Of a stretch of DNA of 10,964 nucleotides, positions 5,650 to 10,964 are shown piece by piece (positions within the stretch are counted from its first letter, which is position 1; each line of letters starts with the position of its first letter). This DNA is from JBFKUL01 sp041635755. GTDB taxonomy: Bacteria > Pseudomonadota > Gammaproteobacteria > Burkholderiales > SG8-39. The notes under the pieces are model-generated. The model saw nothing but the letters and a program-made list of their open reading frames with translations. It ran no database searches and had not been told where the DNA came from. The translations under genes were made by a program, and so were the position numbers. The DNA lies in NCBI GenBank assembly GCA_041635755.1, contig JBFKUL010000083.1, positions 1 to 10,964 of the forward strand, written 5' to 3'.

Positions 5650-7092
5650 TCAATCGACCACCCAGGTGTCCTTGGTGCCGCCGCCCTGGGAGGAGTTCAC
5701 GACGAGCGACCCTTCCTTGAGCGCGACGCGAGTGAGGCCGCCCGGCACGACCTTCACTTCCCGGCCCGAGAGTACGAACGGCCGCAGGTCGACATGTCGC
5801 GGCGCCACGCCTTGCGCGACGAAGGTAGGGCAGGTCGACAGCGACAGGGTCGGCTGCGCGATATAGTTGGCCGGGTTGGCCTCGAGTCGCGCGCGGAAGG
5901 TCTCGATCTGCGCCTTGCTCGAGGCAGGGCCGACCAGCATGCCGTAGCCGCCCGAGCCCTGCACTTCCTTCACCACCAGCTCTTCGAGGTGCTCGAGCAC
6001 GTGCGCGAGATCGTCCGGGCGCTTGCACTGCCAGGTCGGCACGTTCTCCAGCAAGGGTGCCTCGCCGAGGTAGAAGCGGATCATCTCGGGCACATAGGGG
6101 TAGGTGGACTTGTCGTCGGCGACGCCGGTGCCGATCGCATTGGCGAGGCCGACGTTGCCGGCGCGATACGCCGAGAGCAGCCCCGGCACGCCGAGCAGCG
6201 AGTCGGCGCGGAACGCGAGCGGGTCGAGATATCCGTCGTCGATCCTGCGGTAGATCACGTCCACGCGCTGATGCCCGCTCGTGGTGCGCATGTAGACGAA
6301 GCCATCCTTCACCAGCAGGTCCTGGCCCTCGACCAGCTCGATGCCCATCTCGTCGGCAAGAAAAGCGTGCTCGAAGTAGGCGCTGTTATGCGGGCCCGGC
6401 GTGAGCACCACGACCGTGGGTTCGTGGCGTGCGCGCGGCGCCGCGCTGCGCAGCGTCTCGAGCAGCAGCGTCGGATAGTGCTCGACCGGCAGCACGTGCT
6501 GGCGCGCGAACAGCTCCGGAAACAGCCGCATCATCATGCGGCGGTTCTCGATCATGTAGGACACGCCCGAGGGCGTGCGCAGGTTGTCTTCGAGCACGTA
6601 CCAGCGACCGTCGTTGTGGCGCACCAGGTCGATGCCCGAGACGTGCGAGTACACCCGATCGGGCAGGTCGAGACCGAGCATCGCCACCTGGTAGGCATCG
6701 TGGGTCAGCACCTGTTCGGCCGGAACCACGCCGGCCTTGAGAATCTCCTGGCCGTGGTAAATGTCGTGAAGGAAGCGGTTGAGCGCCGCGACGCGCTGCT
6801 TGAGGCCGCGCACCAGCAGCTGCCACTCGTCGTGCGGGATGATGCGCGGAATGGTGTCGAACGGAATCAGCCGCTCGGCGCCCTGCTCGTCGCCATACAC
6901 CGCGAAGGTGATACCGACGCGGTGGAACAGCAGGTCCGCCTCGCGCCGCTTTTCGAGCACGCGCTCGGCGGGCGTCGCTTCGAGCCACTCGGCCAAAGGC
7001 AGGAAGTGCGGCCGGATCGCGCCGTCCGCCGCGCGCATTTCGTCGTAATGGCTCAACTGCGCATTCCCCTGTGAAGGTAAGACAACCGGCAT
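5650..7092 (-). CDS. Circularly permuted ATP-grasp protein (type 2), putative peptide ligase
   Basis: A 480-residue protein of the circularly permuted ATP-grasp family (DUF404/DUF407 type), predicted to form an amide or peptide bond through an acyl-phosphate, using ATP. Seen: the start motif HYDEMRAADGAIRPHF (15-30); EADLLFHRVGITFAVYGDE (51-69); EDNLRTPSGVSYMIENR (168-184), a metal/nucleotide-loop candidate; VVKEVQGSGGYGM (373-385), with Lys375 as likely ATP-binding lysine and a Gly-rich loop; and the C-terminal DLRPF (435-439) and NSSQGGGTKDTW (466-477). Length is normal for the Anbu-operon form. The start is uncertain: ATG 7092 has GGAG nine bases upstream, but a TTG at 7056, with AGGGGA (7070-7065) eight bases upstream, would begin MSHYDEMRAADG, close to the short N-termini I recall for this family. 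It is the first gene of the Anbu operon, 75 bases after the AraC regulator stop. No signal peptide is seen. Substrates are unknown. Confidence 0.93.
   Translation of the reverse strand: MPVVLPSQGNAQLSHYDEMRAADGAIRPHFLPLAEWLEATPAERVLEKRREADLLFHRVGITFAVYGDEQGAERLIPFDTIPRIIPHDEWQLLVRGLKQRVAALNRFLHDIYHGQEILKAGVVPAEQVLTHDAYQVAMLGLDLPDRVYSHVSGIDLVRHNDGRWYVLEDNLRTPSGVSYMIENRRMMMRLFPELFARQHVLPVEHYPTLLLETLRSAAPRARHEPTVVVLTPGPHNSAYFEHAFLADEMGIELVEGQDLLVKDGFVYMRTTSGHQRVDVIYRRIDDGYLDPLAFRADSLLGVPGLLSAYRAGNVGLANAIGTGVADDKSTYPYVPEMIRFYLGEAPLLENVPTWQCKRPDDLAHVLEHLEELVVKEVQGSGGYGMLVGPASSKAQIETFRARLEANPANYIAQPTLSLSTCPTFVAQGVAPRHVDLRPFVLSGREVKVVPGGLTRVALKEGSLVVNSSQGGGTKDTWVVD
7065..7070 (-). promoter_or_regulatory. 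Shine-Dalgarno candidate for an alternative TTG start of the ATP-grasp gene
   Basis: AGGGGA on the minus strand sits eight bases before TTG 7056-7054, in frame with the ATP-grasp protein. It would remove the first 12 residues and place the conserved HYDEM motif at positions 3-7. The competing ATG at 7092 also has a GGAG at fair spacing, so the site argues for, but does not settle, the shorter start. Confidence 0.4.
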
Positions 7093-7134
7093 GCCAAGGC
7101 GCTCCGGGCTTTCAGGCGAGCCGCATGGCGCAGG

Positions 7135-7149
7135 ACCCGGTCCCCGGGT
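7135..7149. repeat. Short perfect hairpin between the AraC stop and the ATP-grasp start
   Basis: ACCCGG (7135-7140) and CCGGGT (7144-7149) flank a three-base loop, giving a six-bp perfect stem 19 bases past the AraC stop. No T-run follows on the minus strand, so it is a poor intrinsic terminator. It may weakly attenuate readthrough into the Anbu operon. No clear sigma-70 promoter is visible in the rest of the 75-base gap. Confidence 0.35.
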
Positions 7150-7167
7150 GCGTTCGGCCCGCGCGCG

Positions 7168-8061
7168 TCAGGACTCGGACTTGAGCGATCGACCCGCGAG
7201 CGGTGCGGCCGGCGCTTCGGCATCCGGGCGCGACGCGGCACGCCGGTAGGCCGAAGGCGAGATGCCGACCTGATGGAGGAAAAAGCGCGTGAAGTTGCTT
7301 TGCGCAGAAAAACCGAGCTGCGCCGATACGTCGGCGATCTTGGCCTGGCTGCCGGAGAGCTTGGCGATTGCCGTCTCCACGCACAACTTGTCGAGATACT
7401 CGCGCGGCGACAGGCCGGTGCACACCTGGAACAGGTCGTAGAAGCGCGAGCGCGACAGGCCGACCTGGGCGGCCAGATCGTCGATGCTCAGATCCTTGTT
7501 CGGATGCGCGCGCAGCACATCGATGGCCTGGCGGATGCGCGAGTCGGCGAAACGCGAACCGTGCCACGCAGGCGAGCTCGCGCGGCGCCGCGCAAGATAG
7601 GTGTCGACGATCGACAGCATCAGCTCCTGCAGCATGAACTCGAGCCGCTCGGCCGACAGGAACTGGTCGTTCAGAATCTCGATCACCAGCGTATCGGCCA
7701 GCCTGCGGACACGCGGCGTAATCGGCTCGACGAGATTCTGGAACGGGCGGCCATCACTTGCCGCGAATACCGCCGGGAAGCTTTCTCGCAGCCACTCACC
7801 GGAGTTGCGCAGCGCCAGCACCCGCGCCGCCCGCCCGGGCGCCGGCGCCTCGTTCGAATGCGCCACGTTCGCGTTGACGAACATGACCTCGTCGCGGGTC
7901 AGGCGCACACGCTCCCCGTTGACCCGGTAATCCAGGTCGCCGCCGTCGTACTTGATCGCAAACAGCGGATCGGGATGCGAATGAGGGGCTTCGGCGGACG
8001 ATTTCTCCGCCAGCAGCAAACGCCCGAAGCGCCCTTCAAAGATTCGAATCAGCTTCAGCAT
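7168..8061 (-). CDS. AraC-family transcriptional regulator with cupin-like sensor domain
   Basis: A 297-residue DNA-binding regulator. The N-terminal part (about 1-110) resembles a cupin/AraC arm: HSHPDPLFAIKY (27-38), then RVNGERVRLTRDEVMFVNANVAHSN (46-70), a beta-barrel pattern with spaced histidines that could bind a small ligand. The C-terminal part (about 172-275) is the double helix-turn-helix: LSIDDLAAQVGLSRSRFYDLF (191-211) forms the first HTH, and KIADVSAQLGFSAQSNFTRFF (241-261) with ISPSAYRR (267-274) the second, matching the AraC signature. A 22-residue Ala/Pro-rich tail follows. The gene lies upstream of, and on the same strand as, the Anbu operon (75 bases from stop to ATP-grasp ATG) and 111 bases after the CoA-binding gene. 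Either could be its target, as could its own promoter; this is inferred only from position. A GGAG lies too close to the ATG to be an ideal ribosome site. The ligand is unknown. Confidence 0.93.
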   Translation of the reverse strand: MLKLIRIFEGRFGRLLLAEKSSAEAPHSHPDPLFAIKYDGGDLDYRVNGERVRLTRDEVMFVNANVAHSNEAPAPGRAARVLALRNSGEWLRESFPAVFAASDGRPFQNLVEPITPRVRRLADTLVIEILNDQFLSAERLEFMLQELMLSIVDTYLARRRASSPAWHGSRFADSRIRQAIDVLRAHPNKDLSIDDLAAQVGLSRSRFYDLFQVCTGLSPREYLDKLCVETAIAKLSGSQAKIADVSAQLGFSAQSNFTRFFLHQVGISPSAYRRAASRPDAEAPAAPLAGRSLKSES

Positions 8062-8172
8062 GCTCCGAACCGGCGTGGGGCGGGTAGAACCAACCCCGGA
8101 TGCACCAAGGATACTGGCAGGGTTCGAATCCCGCTAGGGGGTGGTGCGCGAGCGCCCGTGTGCCGGCAAGGC

Positions 8173-8649
8173 TCAATAGGCCAGCCAGCGCGGGCGTTTG
8201 GCCGAGATCACCCGGGTATTGACCCCCATCCAGTTGAGCCCGCCGAACAGACGCCCGTGCTCGATCTTGACGCAGTGATCCATCACGGTCTCGAGGCCGG
8301 CGCTGCGCGCCTTGGCGGCAGCATGCTCGTTCTTCACGCCGATCTGCTGCCACAGCACCTTGGCGCCGATCGCGATGGCGTCGTCCGCGATCGGCGGCAC
8401 ATCGTCGGTGCGTCGGAATACATCGACGATATCCACCTTCTCCGGGATCTCGCGCAAGCTCGCGTAGCAGCGCTCCCCGAGCACGTGCTTGCCGGCATAG
8501 CGAGGGTTGACCGGGATCACCCGGTAGCCGTGCTCCTGCATGTACTTGGCGGCGAAATAACTCGGCCGGAACCAGTCGCCCGACAGGCCGACCACGGCGA
8601 TGACGCGATTCTCGCCGAGGATGCGGCGCAGCGTGTGGATGTCGTCCAT
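8173..8649 (-). CDS. CoA-binding domain protein (YccU-like)
   Basis: A 158-residue single-domain Rossmann protein of the CoA_binding_2 family. Seen: IAVVGLSGDWFRPSYFAAKYM (17-37), the glycine loop and following helix that bind CoA in characterised members; VIPVNPRYAG (44-53); VDIVDVFRR (72-80); VLWQQIGVKNEHAA (98-111); and the family-typical MDHCVKIEH (123-131) with Cys126. It corresponds to the CoA-binding domain of succinyl-CoA and acyl-CoA synthetases without their catalytic parts, so it probably senses or binds CoA or acyl-CoA rather than catalysing. Length is normal for the family (about 140-160). The start is supported by the MDDIHTLRRIL beginning and by a -10-like TATAGT just nine bases upstream, with no Shine-Dalgarno, suggesting a leaderless message. 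It is divergent from the NIPSNAP/TPP unit across a 108-base gap and precedes the AraC gene on the same strand. Physiological role unknown. Confidence 0.92.
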   Translation of the reverse strand: MDDIHTLRRILGENRVIAVVGLSGDWFRPSYFAAKYMQEHGYRVIPVNPRYAGKHVLGERCYASLREIPEKVDIVDVFRRTDDVPPIADDAIAIGAKVLWQQIGVKNEHAAAKARSAGLETVMDHCVKIEHGRLFGGLNWMGVNTRVISAKRPRWLAY

Positions 8650-8657
8650 CGGCGATG

Positions 8658-8663
8658 ACTATA
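8658..8663 (-). promoter_or_regulatory. Candidate -10 box for the CoA-binding gene (near-leaderless)
   Basis: On the minus strand TATAGT (8663-8658) ends eight bases before the ATG at 8649. A start six to eight bases downstream would fall at or next to the ATG, and no Shine-Dalgarno exists in between. No good -35 hexamer is seen 16-18 bases upstream, in a very GC-rich stretch. Confidence 0.45.
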
Positions 8664-8721
8664 CCGCATGCGCGTAGCGCGGCGCGGCGAAACGCCACGG
8701 CGGAAGGGTGCGCCAAGCGCC

Positions 8722-8727
8722 TATAAT
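8722..8727 (+). promoter_or_regulatory. -10 box of the promoter for the NIPSNAP/TPP-enzyme unit
   Basis: A perfect TATAAT stands out in GC-rich surroundings, 30 bases before the NIPSNAP-like ATG. Transcription would start near 8734 and leave a leader of about 24 bases containing the GGAG ribosome site (8748-8751). No TTGACA-like -35 is visible at 16-18 bases, and there is no extended TGn, so an activator may be needed. Confidence 0.65.
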
Positions 8728-8757
8728 TTTGCTTCCAGACCGATTCCGGAGCGCGCG

Positions 8758-9099
8758 ATGTACGTCGAGGAGCGCATGTATCTGCTGCACGCCGGCAAGG
8801 TGCCGGAGTACTTCAGGCTCTACGAGGCCGAGGGCATGGCGATCCAGCTGACGCATCTGCCGCACCTGGTGGGCTACTACGTGACCGAAGTCGGACCGCA
8901 GAACCTCGTCGTGCACATGTGGGGCTACGACGACCTCAACCAGCGCGACAGGTGCCGCGCGGCGATGCAGGCCGATCCGGGCTGGCAGGCGTATGTGCAG
9001 AAGATCCGCCCGATGATCCTCACGCAGGACACGCGCATCATGAAGTGCGCGCCGTTCTTCGCCGCCCGCCTGAAGAAGATGCTGGCGGCGGCGACGTAA
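8758..9099 (+). CDS. NIPSNAP-like / dimeric alpha-beta-barrel small protein
   Basis: A 113-residue protein that reads as one ferredoxin-like NIPSNAP domain. Seen: MYVEERMYLLHAGKVPEYFRLY (1-22, opening strand and helix); LPHLVGYYVTEVGPQNLVVHMWGYDDL (34-60), with the family pattern of Gly, then hydrophobic strand, then H-x-W-x-Y-x-D; and a C-terminal helix-strand segment (61-113). Members form dimeric alpha-beta barrels; their biochemical role is mostly unknown. The frame is open up to an ATG at 8668, but that start would precede the -10 box at 8722. The ATG at 8758 has GGAG six bases upstream and matches the domain start. It is followed by the TPP enzyme after 19 bases, almost certainly in one transcript, suggesting it handles or modulates the enzyme's substrate or product (inference). 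No signal peptide or membrane segment. Confidence 0.88.
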   Translation: MYVEERMYLLHAGKVPEYFRLYEAEGMAIQLTHLPHLVGYYVTEVGPQNLVVHMWGYDDLNQRDRCRAAMQADPGWQAYVQKIRPMILTQDTRIMKCAPFFAARLKKMLAAAT

Positions 9100-9106
9100 G
9101 ACAAAC

Positions 9107-9112
9107 AGGGAG
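9107..9112 (+). promoter_or_regulatory. Ribosome binding site fixing a TTG start for the TPP enzyme
   Basis: AGGGAG, six bases before TTG 9119-9121. The TPP protein reads well into its N-terminal domain from this TTG, and the first in-frame ATG comes only at codon 25, inside the conserved domain. The TTG start is therefore well supported, and initiation is probably moderate. Confidence 0.75.
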
Positions 9113-9118
9113 AGCAAC

Positions 9119-10801
9119 TTGCAGTCCGACCTCAGGATACGACACGGCGGCAAGATCCTCGCCGACGCGCTTGTGGGTCACGGCGTCGGCATGGCGTTCG
9201 GCGTGCCCGGTGAAAGCTACCTGCCCGTGCTCGACGGCATCCACGATGTGCGCGATCGGTTGCGTTACATCGTCTGCCGGCAGGAGGGCGGCGCCTCATA
9301 CATGGCCGAGGCCTACGCCAAGCTCACCGGTGAGCCGGGAATTCTGTTCGTGACGCGCGGCCCCGGCGCCACCAACGGCGCGGTCGGGGTGCACACCGGC
9401 TTTCAGGATTCGACGCCGATGGTCGTATTCATCGGCCAGGTCGGCAACGATTTCGTCGAGCGCGAAGCATTTCAGGAAATCGATTACCGGCGCATGTACG
9501 GCCAGATGGCCAAGTGGGTGGCGCAGATCGATCGCGTCGAGCGCATCCCCGAGTACGTCAGCCACGCTTTCCATACCGCGACCGCCGGACGTCCAGGCCC
9601 GGTGGTGCTGGCGCTGCCCGAGGACACGCTGTTCGCCGAGGCGGCGGTGGCGGATGCGCCGCGCTACAAGGTGGTGCGTGCGGCGCCTTCGCCCGCTGAC
9701 ATGAAATCGCTTGCGCAGATCCTCGGTCGTGCAGCGCGGCCTTTCGTCATCCTCGGCGGCGGCGGCTGGACGCGCGCGGCGGTGGACGCTTTTCGCGCGT
9801 GGGCGGAGGCATCGGGGCTGCCGGTGGGCTGTGCATTCCGCTGCCAGGACTTGTTCGACAATCGCAGCGCGCATTACGCGGGCGACGTCGGCATCGGCAT
9901 CAATCCGAAGCTGGCGCAGCGCGTCAAGGACGCCGACGTGCTGCTGGTGATCGGCGCGCGCCTGGGCGAGATGACCACCAGCGGCTACACCCTGCTCGAG
10001 GTGCCGGTGCCGCGGCAGACGCTGGTGCACGTGCACGCCGGCGCCGAGGAGCTTGGCCGCGTCTACCAGGCCGCGCTGCCGATCAATTCAGGCCTTGCGC
10101 AGTTCGTCGAGGCGCTTGCCGGGGTGAAGCTCGATGGCGCGAAATGGCGCGACGGGACCAAGGCCGCGCGCGACGACTACCTCGCCTGGAGCGAGCCGCG
10201 GCCGATGCCGGGCAAGCTGCAATACGGGGAGGTGATCCGCGGCCTGCGCGCCGCGCTGCCCGATGAGGCGATCGTCACCGGCGGCGCCGGCAACTTCGCC
10301 GGCTGGCTCCACCGGCATTTCCGCTACGGTGGATTTCGCACCCAGCTTGGCCCGACCAACGGCTCGATGGGCTACGGGCTACCGGCCGCGGTTGCCGCGA
10401 AGCTCGCGCAGCCGGAACGAACTGTGGTCGCGCTGTGCGGAGACGGCGATTTCCTGATGAACGGGCAGGAGCTCGCCACGGCCGTGCAGTACAACGCGAA
10501 TATCGTCGCACTGGTGGTCAACAACGGCATGTACGGCACCATCCGCATGCACCAGGAGCGAGAGTACCCGGGCCGCGTCTACGCCACCGAGCTGGTGAAC
10601 CCGGACTTCGCCGCGTACGCGCGCGCCTTTGGCGCGCACGGCGAGACGGTCGAGTCCACCGAGCAGTTCGCGCCGGCCTTCGAGCGCGCGCGCGCCGCCG
10701 GCAAGCCGGCGCTGATCGAGCTGCGCATCGATCCGGATGCGATCACCCCGAGCACAACGCTCAGCGCCGTGCGCGCCAAAGCCCTCGCCGACAGGAAATA
10801 A
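9119..10801 (+). CDS. Thiamine-diphosphate-dependent enzyme, acetolactate synthase-like
   Basis: A 560-residue protein with the three-domain layout of the acetolactate synthase/decarboxylase group. The N-terminal pyrimidine-binding domain (about 5-170) has GVPGES (28-33), catalytic Glu56 in CRQEGGASYMAEAYAKLTG, and TRGPGATNG (79-87). The central domain (about 190-330) has FVILGGGGW (209-217) and VLLVIGARLGEMTT (274-287). The C-terminal domain (about 365-540) has the ThDP/Mg motif GDGDFLMNGQELATAVQYNA (441-460) ending in VVNNGMYGTIR (466-476), with Asp443 and Asn468/469. Glu56 argues against glyoxylate carboligase, which has Val there. No small regulatory subunit (ilvN/ilvH type) is adjacent, so it is probably not the biosynthetic acetohydroxyacid synthase; a 2-oxo-acid or acyl-CoA decarboxylase or carboligase is equally possible. 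Cytoplasmic. TTG start with AGGGAG; second gene after the NIPSNAP-like one. Substrate not predictable from motifs. Confidence 0.93.
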   Translation: MQSDLRIRHGGKILADALVGHGVGMAFGVPGESYLPVLDGIHDVRDRLRYIVCRQEGGASYMAEAYAKLTGEPGILFVTRGPGATNGAVGVHTGFQDSTPMVVFIGQVGNDFVEREAFQEIDYRRMYGQMAKWVAQIDRVERIPEYVSHAFHTATAGRPGPVVLALPEDTLFAEAAVADAPRYKVVRAAPSPADMKSLAQILGRAARPFVILGGGGWTRAAVDAFRAWAEASGLPVGCAFRCQDLFDNRSAHYAGDVGIGINPKLAQRVKDADVLLVIGARLGEMTTSGYTLLEVPVPRQTLVHVHAGAEELGRVYQAALPINSGLAQFVEALAGVKLDGAKWRDGTKAARDDYLAWSEPRPMPGKLQYGEVIRGLRAALPDEAIVTGGAGNFAGWLHRHFRYGGFRTQLGPTNGSMGYGLPAAVAAKLAQPERTVVALCGDGDFLMNGQELATAVQYNANIVALVVNNGMYGTIRMHQEREYPGRVYATELVNPDFAAYARAFGAHGETVESTEQFAPAFERARAAGKPALIELRIDPDAITPSTTLSAVRAKALADRK

Positions 10802-10865
10802 CATCCCGCGCCGCGCGACGTTCGCAACGCCGCAGCGCGATCACCACGAAAGCCGTCTCTAACGG
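10802..10865. other. Short non-coding spacer after the TPP enzyme
   Basis: Between the TPP-enzyme stop and the tandem repeat I see no gene, promoter box or T-tract terminator. An out-of-frame reading through this stretch is a shadow of the TPP gene. Confidence 0.4.
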
Positions 10866-10959
10866 CGGGGAGGGAGTCTGAGGGAGGGATCGCCGCCCTG
10901 CCTCAGAAGCCGCGGGGAGGGAGTCTGAGGGAGGGATTGCCGCCCTCCCTCAGAAGCCG
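10866..10959. repeat. Two tandem 47-base repeat units, each with a hairpin
   Basis: Units 10866-10912 and 10913-10959 are direct copies differing at two positions (C/T at 10891 versus 10938, and G/C at 10900 versus 10947). Each holds an inverted repeat, TCTGAGGGAGGG and CCCTCCCTCAGA, around a seven-base loop: perfect in unit 2 (10924-10954), with one mismatch in unit 1 (10877-10907). The G-rich left half (GGGG, GGG, GGG, GGG with loops A, AGTCTGA, A) also fits a quadruplex motif on the plus strand. The repeat lies 64 bases past the TPP-enzyme stop and may run on beyond the window. It may end transcription despite lacking a T-run, or be a minisatellite or intergenic mobile repeat. Confidence 0.85.
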
Positions 10960-10964
10960 GCTAC

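Noticed and set aside
5794..7074. Long plus-strand open frame of 426 codons opposite the ATP-grasp gene
   Set aside because: No domain or ribosome site; the minus-strand frame carries clear conserved motifs.
8071..8145. Possible tRNA gene around GGTTCGAATCC
   Set aside because: The outer T-stem pairs mismatch, and no D-arm, anticodon arm, acceptor stem or CCA could be placed. Kept only as a low-interest motif.
7273..8658. Long plus-strand open frame of 461 codons opposite the AraC and CoA-binding genes
   Set aside because: It crosses two real genes and their spacer, and its translation is typical antisense Arg/Ala/Gln-rich sequence.
8668..8757. N-terminal extension of the NIPSNAP-like protein from ATG 8668
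   Set aside because: It would start upstream of the TATAAT box, adds a basic non-conserved 30-residue stretch, and the ATG at 8758 has a good Shine-Dalgarno.
10866..10959. CRISPR array
   Set aside because: The two repeats abut directly with no spacers and no cas genes are near.

Overview
The window is GC-rich bacterial chromosome with tightly packed genes. Protein content (an Anbu-type proteasome operon, MetY, an AraC regulator, a NIPSNAP/TPP-enzyme pair) and codon use fit a proteobacterium, most likely a betaproteobacterium. That placement is inference; no rRNA, tRNA or marker gene confirms it. Ten genes are supported, nine complete and one cut by the left edge. No gene-free stretch exceeds about 165 bases.

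Left and central part (1-7092, all on the minus strand). Read in the direction of transcription, the order is: a circularly permuted ATP-grasp protein (7092-5650), an alpha-E domain protein (5543-4605), a transglutaminase-like protein (GTG start at 4608, overlapping the alpha-E stop by 4 bases), the proteasome-like peptidase Anbu (3782-3063), an O-acetylhomoserine sulfhydrylase MetY (3026-1737), a zinc-dependent alcohol dehydrogenase (1693-623), and the first 188 codons of a gamma-glutamyltransferase-like protein (564-1, running off the edge). Gaps are 25-106 bases and no convincing terminator separates the genes, so all seven could share a transcript. The first four form the recognised but functionally unsolved Anbu operon: a predicted peptide-bond-forming enzyme (ATP-grasp), its helical partner (alpha-E), a Cys-His-Asp protease or transglutaminase, and an N-terminal-threonine peptidase. 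A GC-rich inverted repeat with a strong G-quadruplex motif on the mRNA-sense strand sits between ATP-grasp and alpha-E.

Middle (7168-8649, minus strand). An AraC-family regulator with a cupin-like sensor domain lies 75 bases upstream of the Anbu operon and is a candidate regulator of it. Upstream of that is a small CoA-binding (Rossmann) protein whose likely -10 box is so close to its ATG that the mRNA may be leaderless.

Right part (8722-10801, plus strand). A divergent transcription unit with a perfect TATAAT box encodes a NIPSNAP-like small protein and, 19 bases later, a TTG-initiated acetolactate-synthase-like thiamine-diphosphate enzyme. The window ends in a 47-base tandem duplication; each copy holds a 12-bp hairpin and a G-quadruplex motif.
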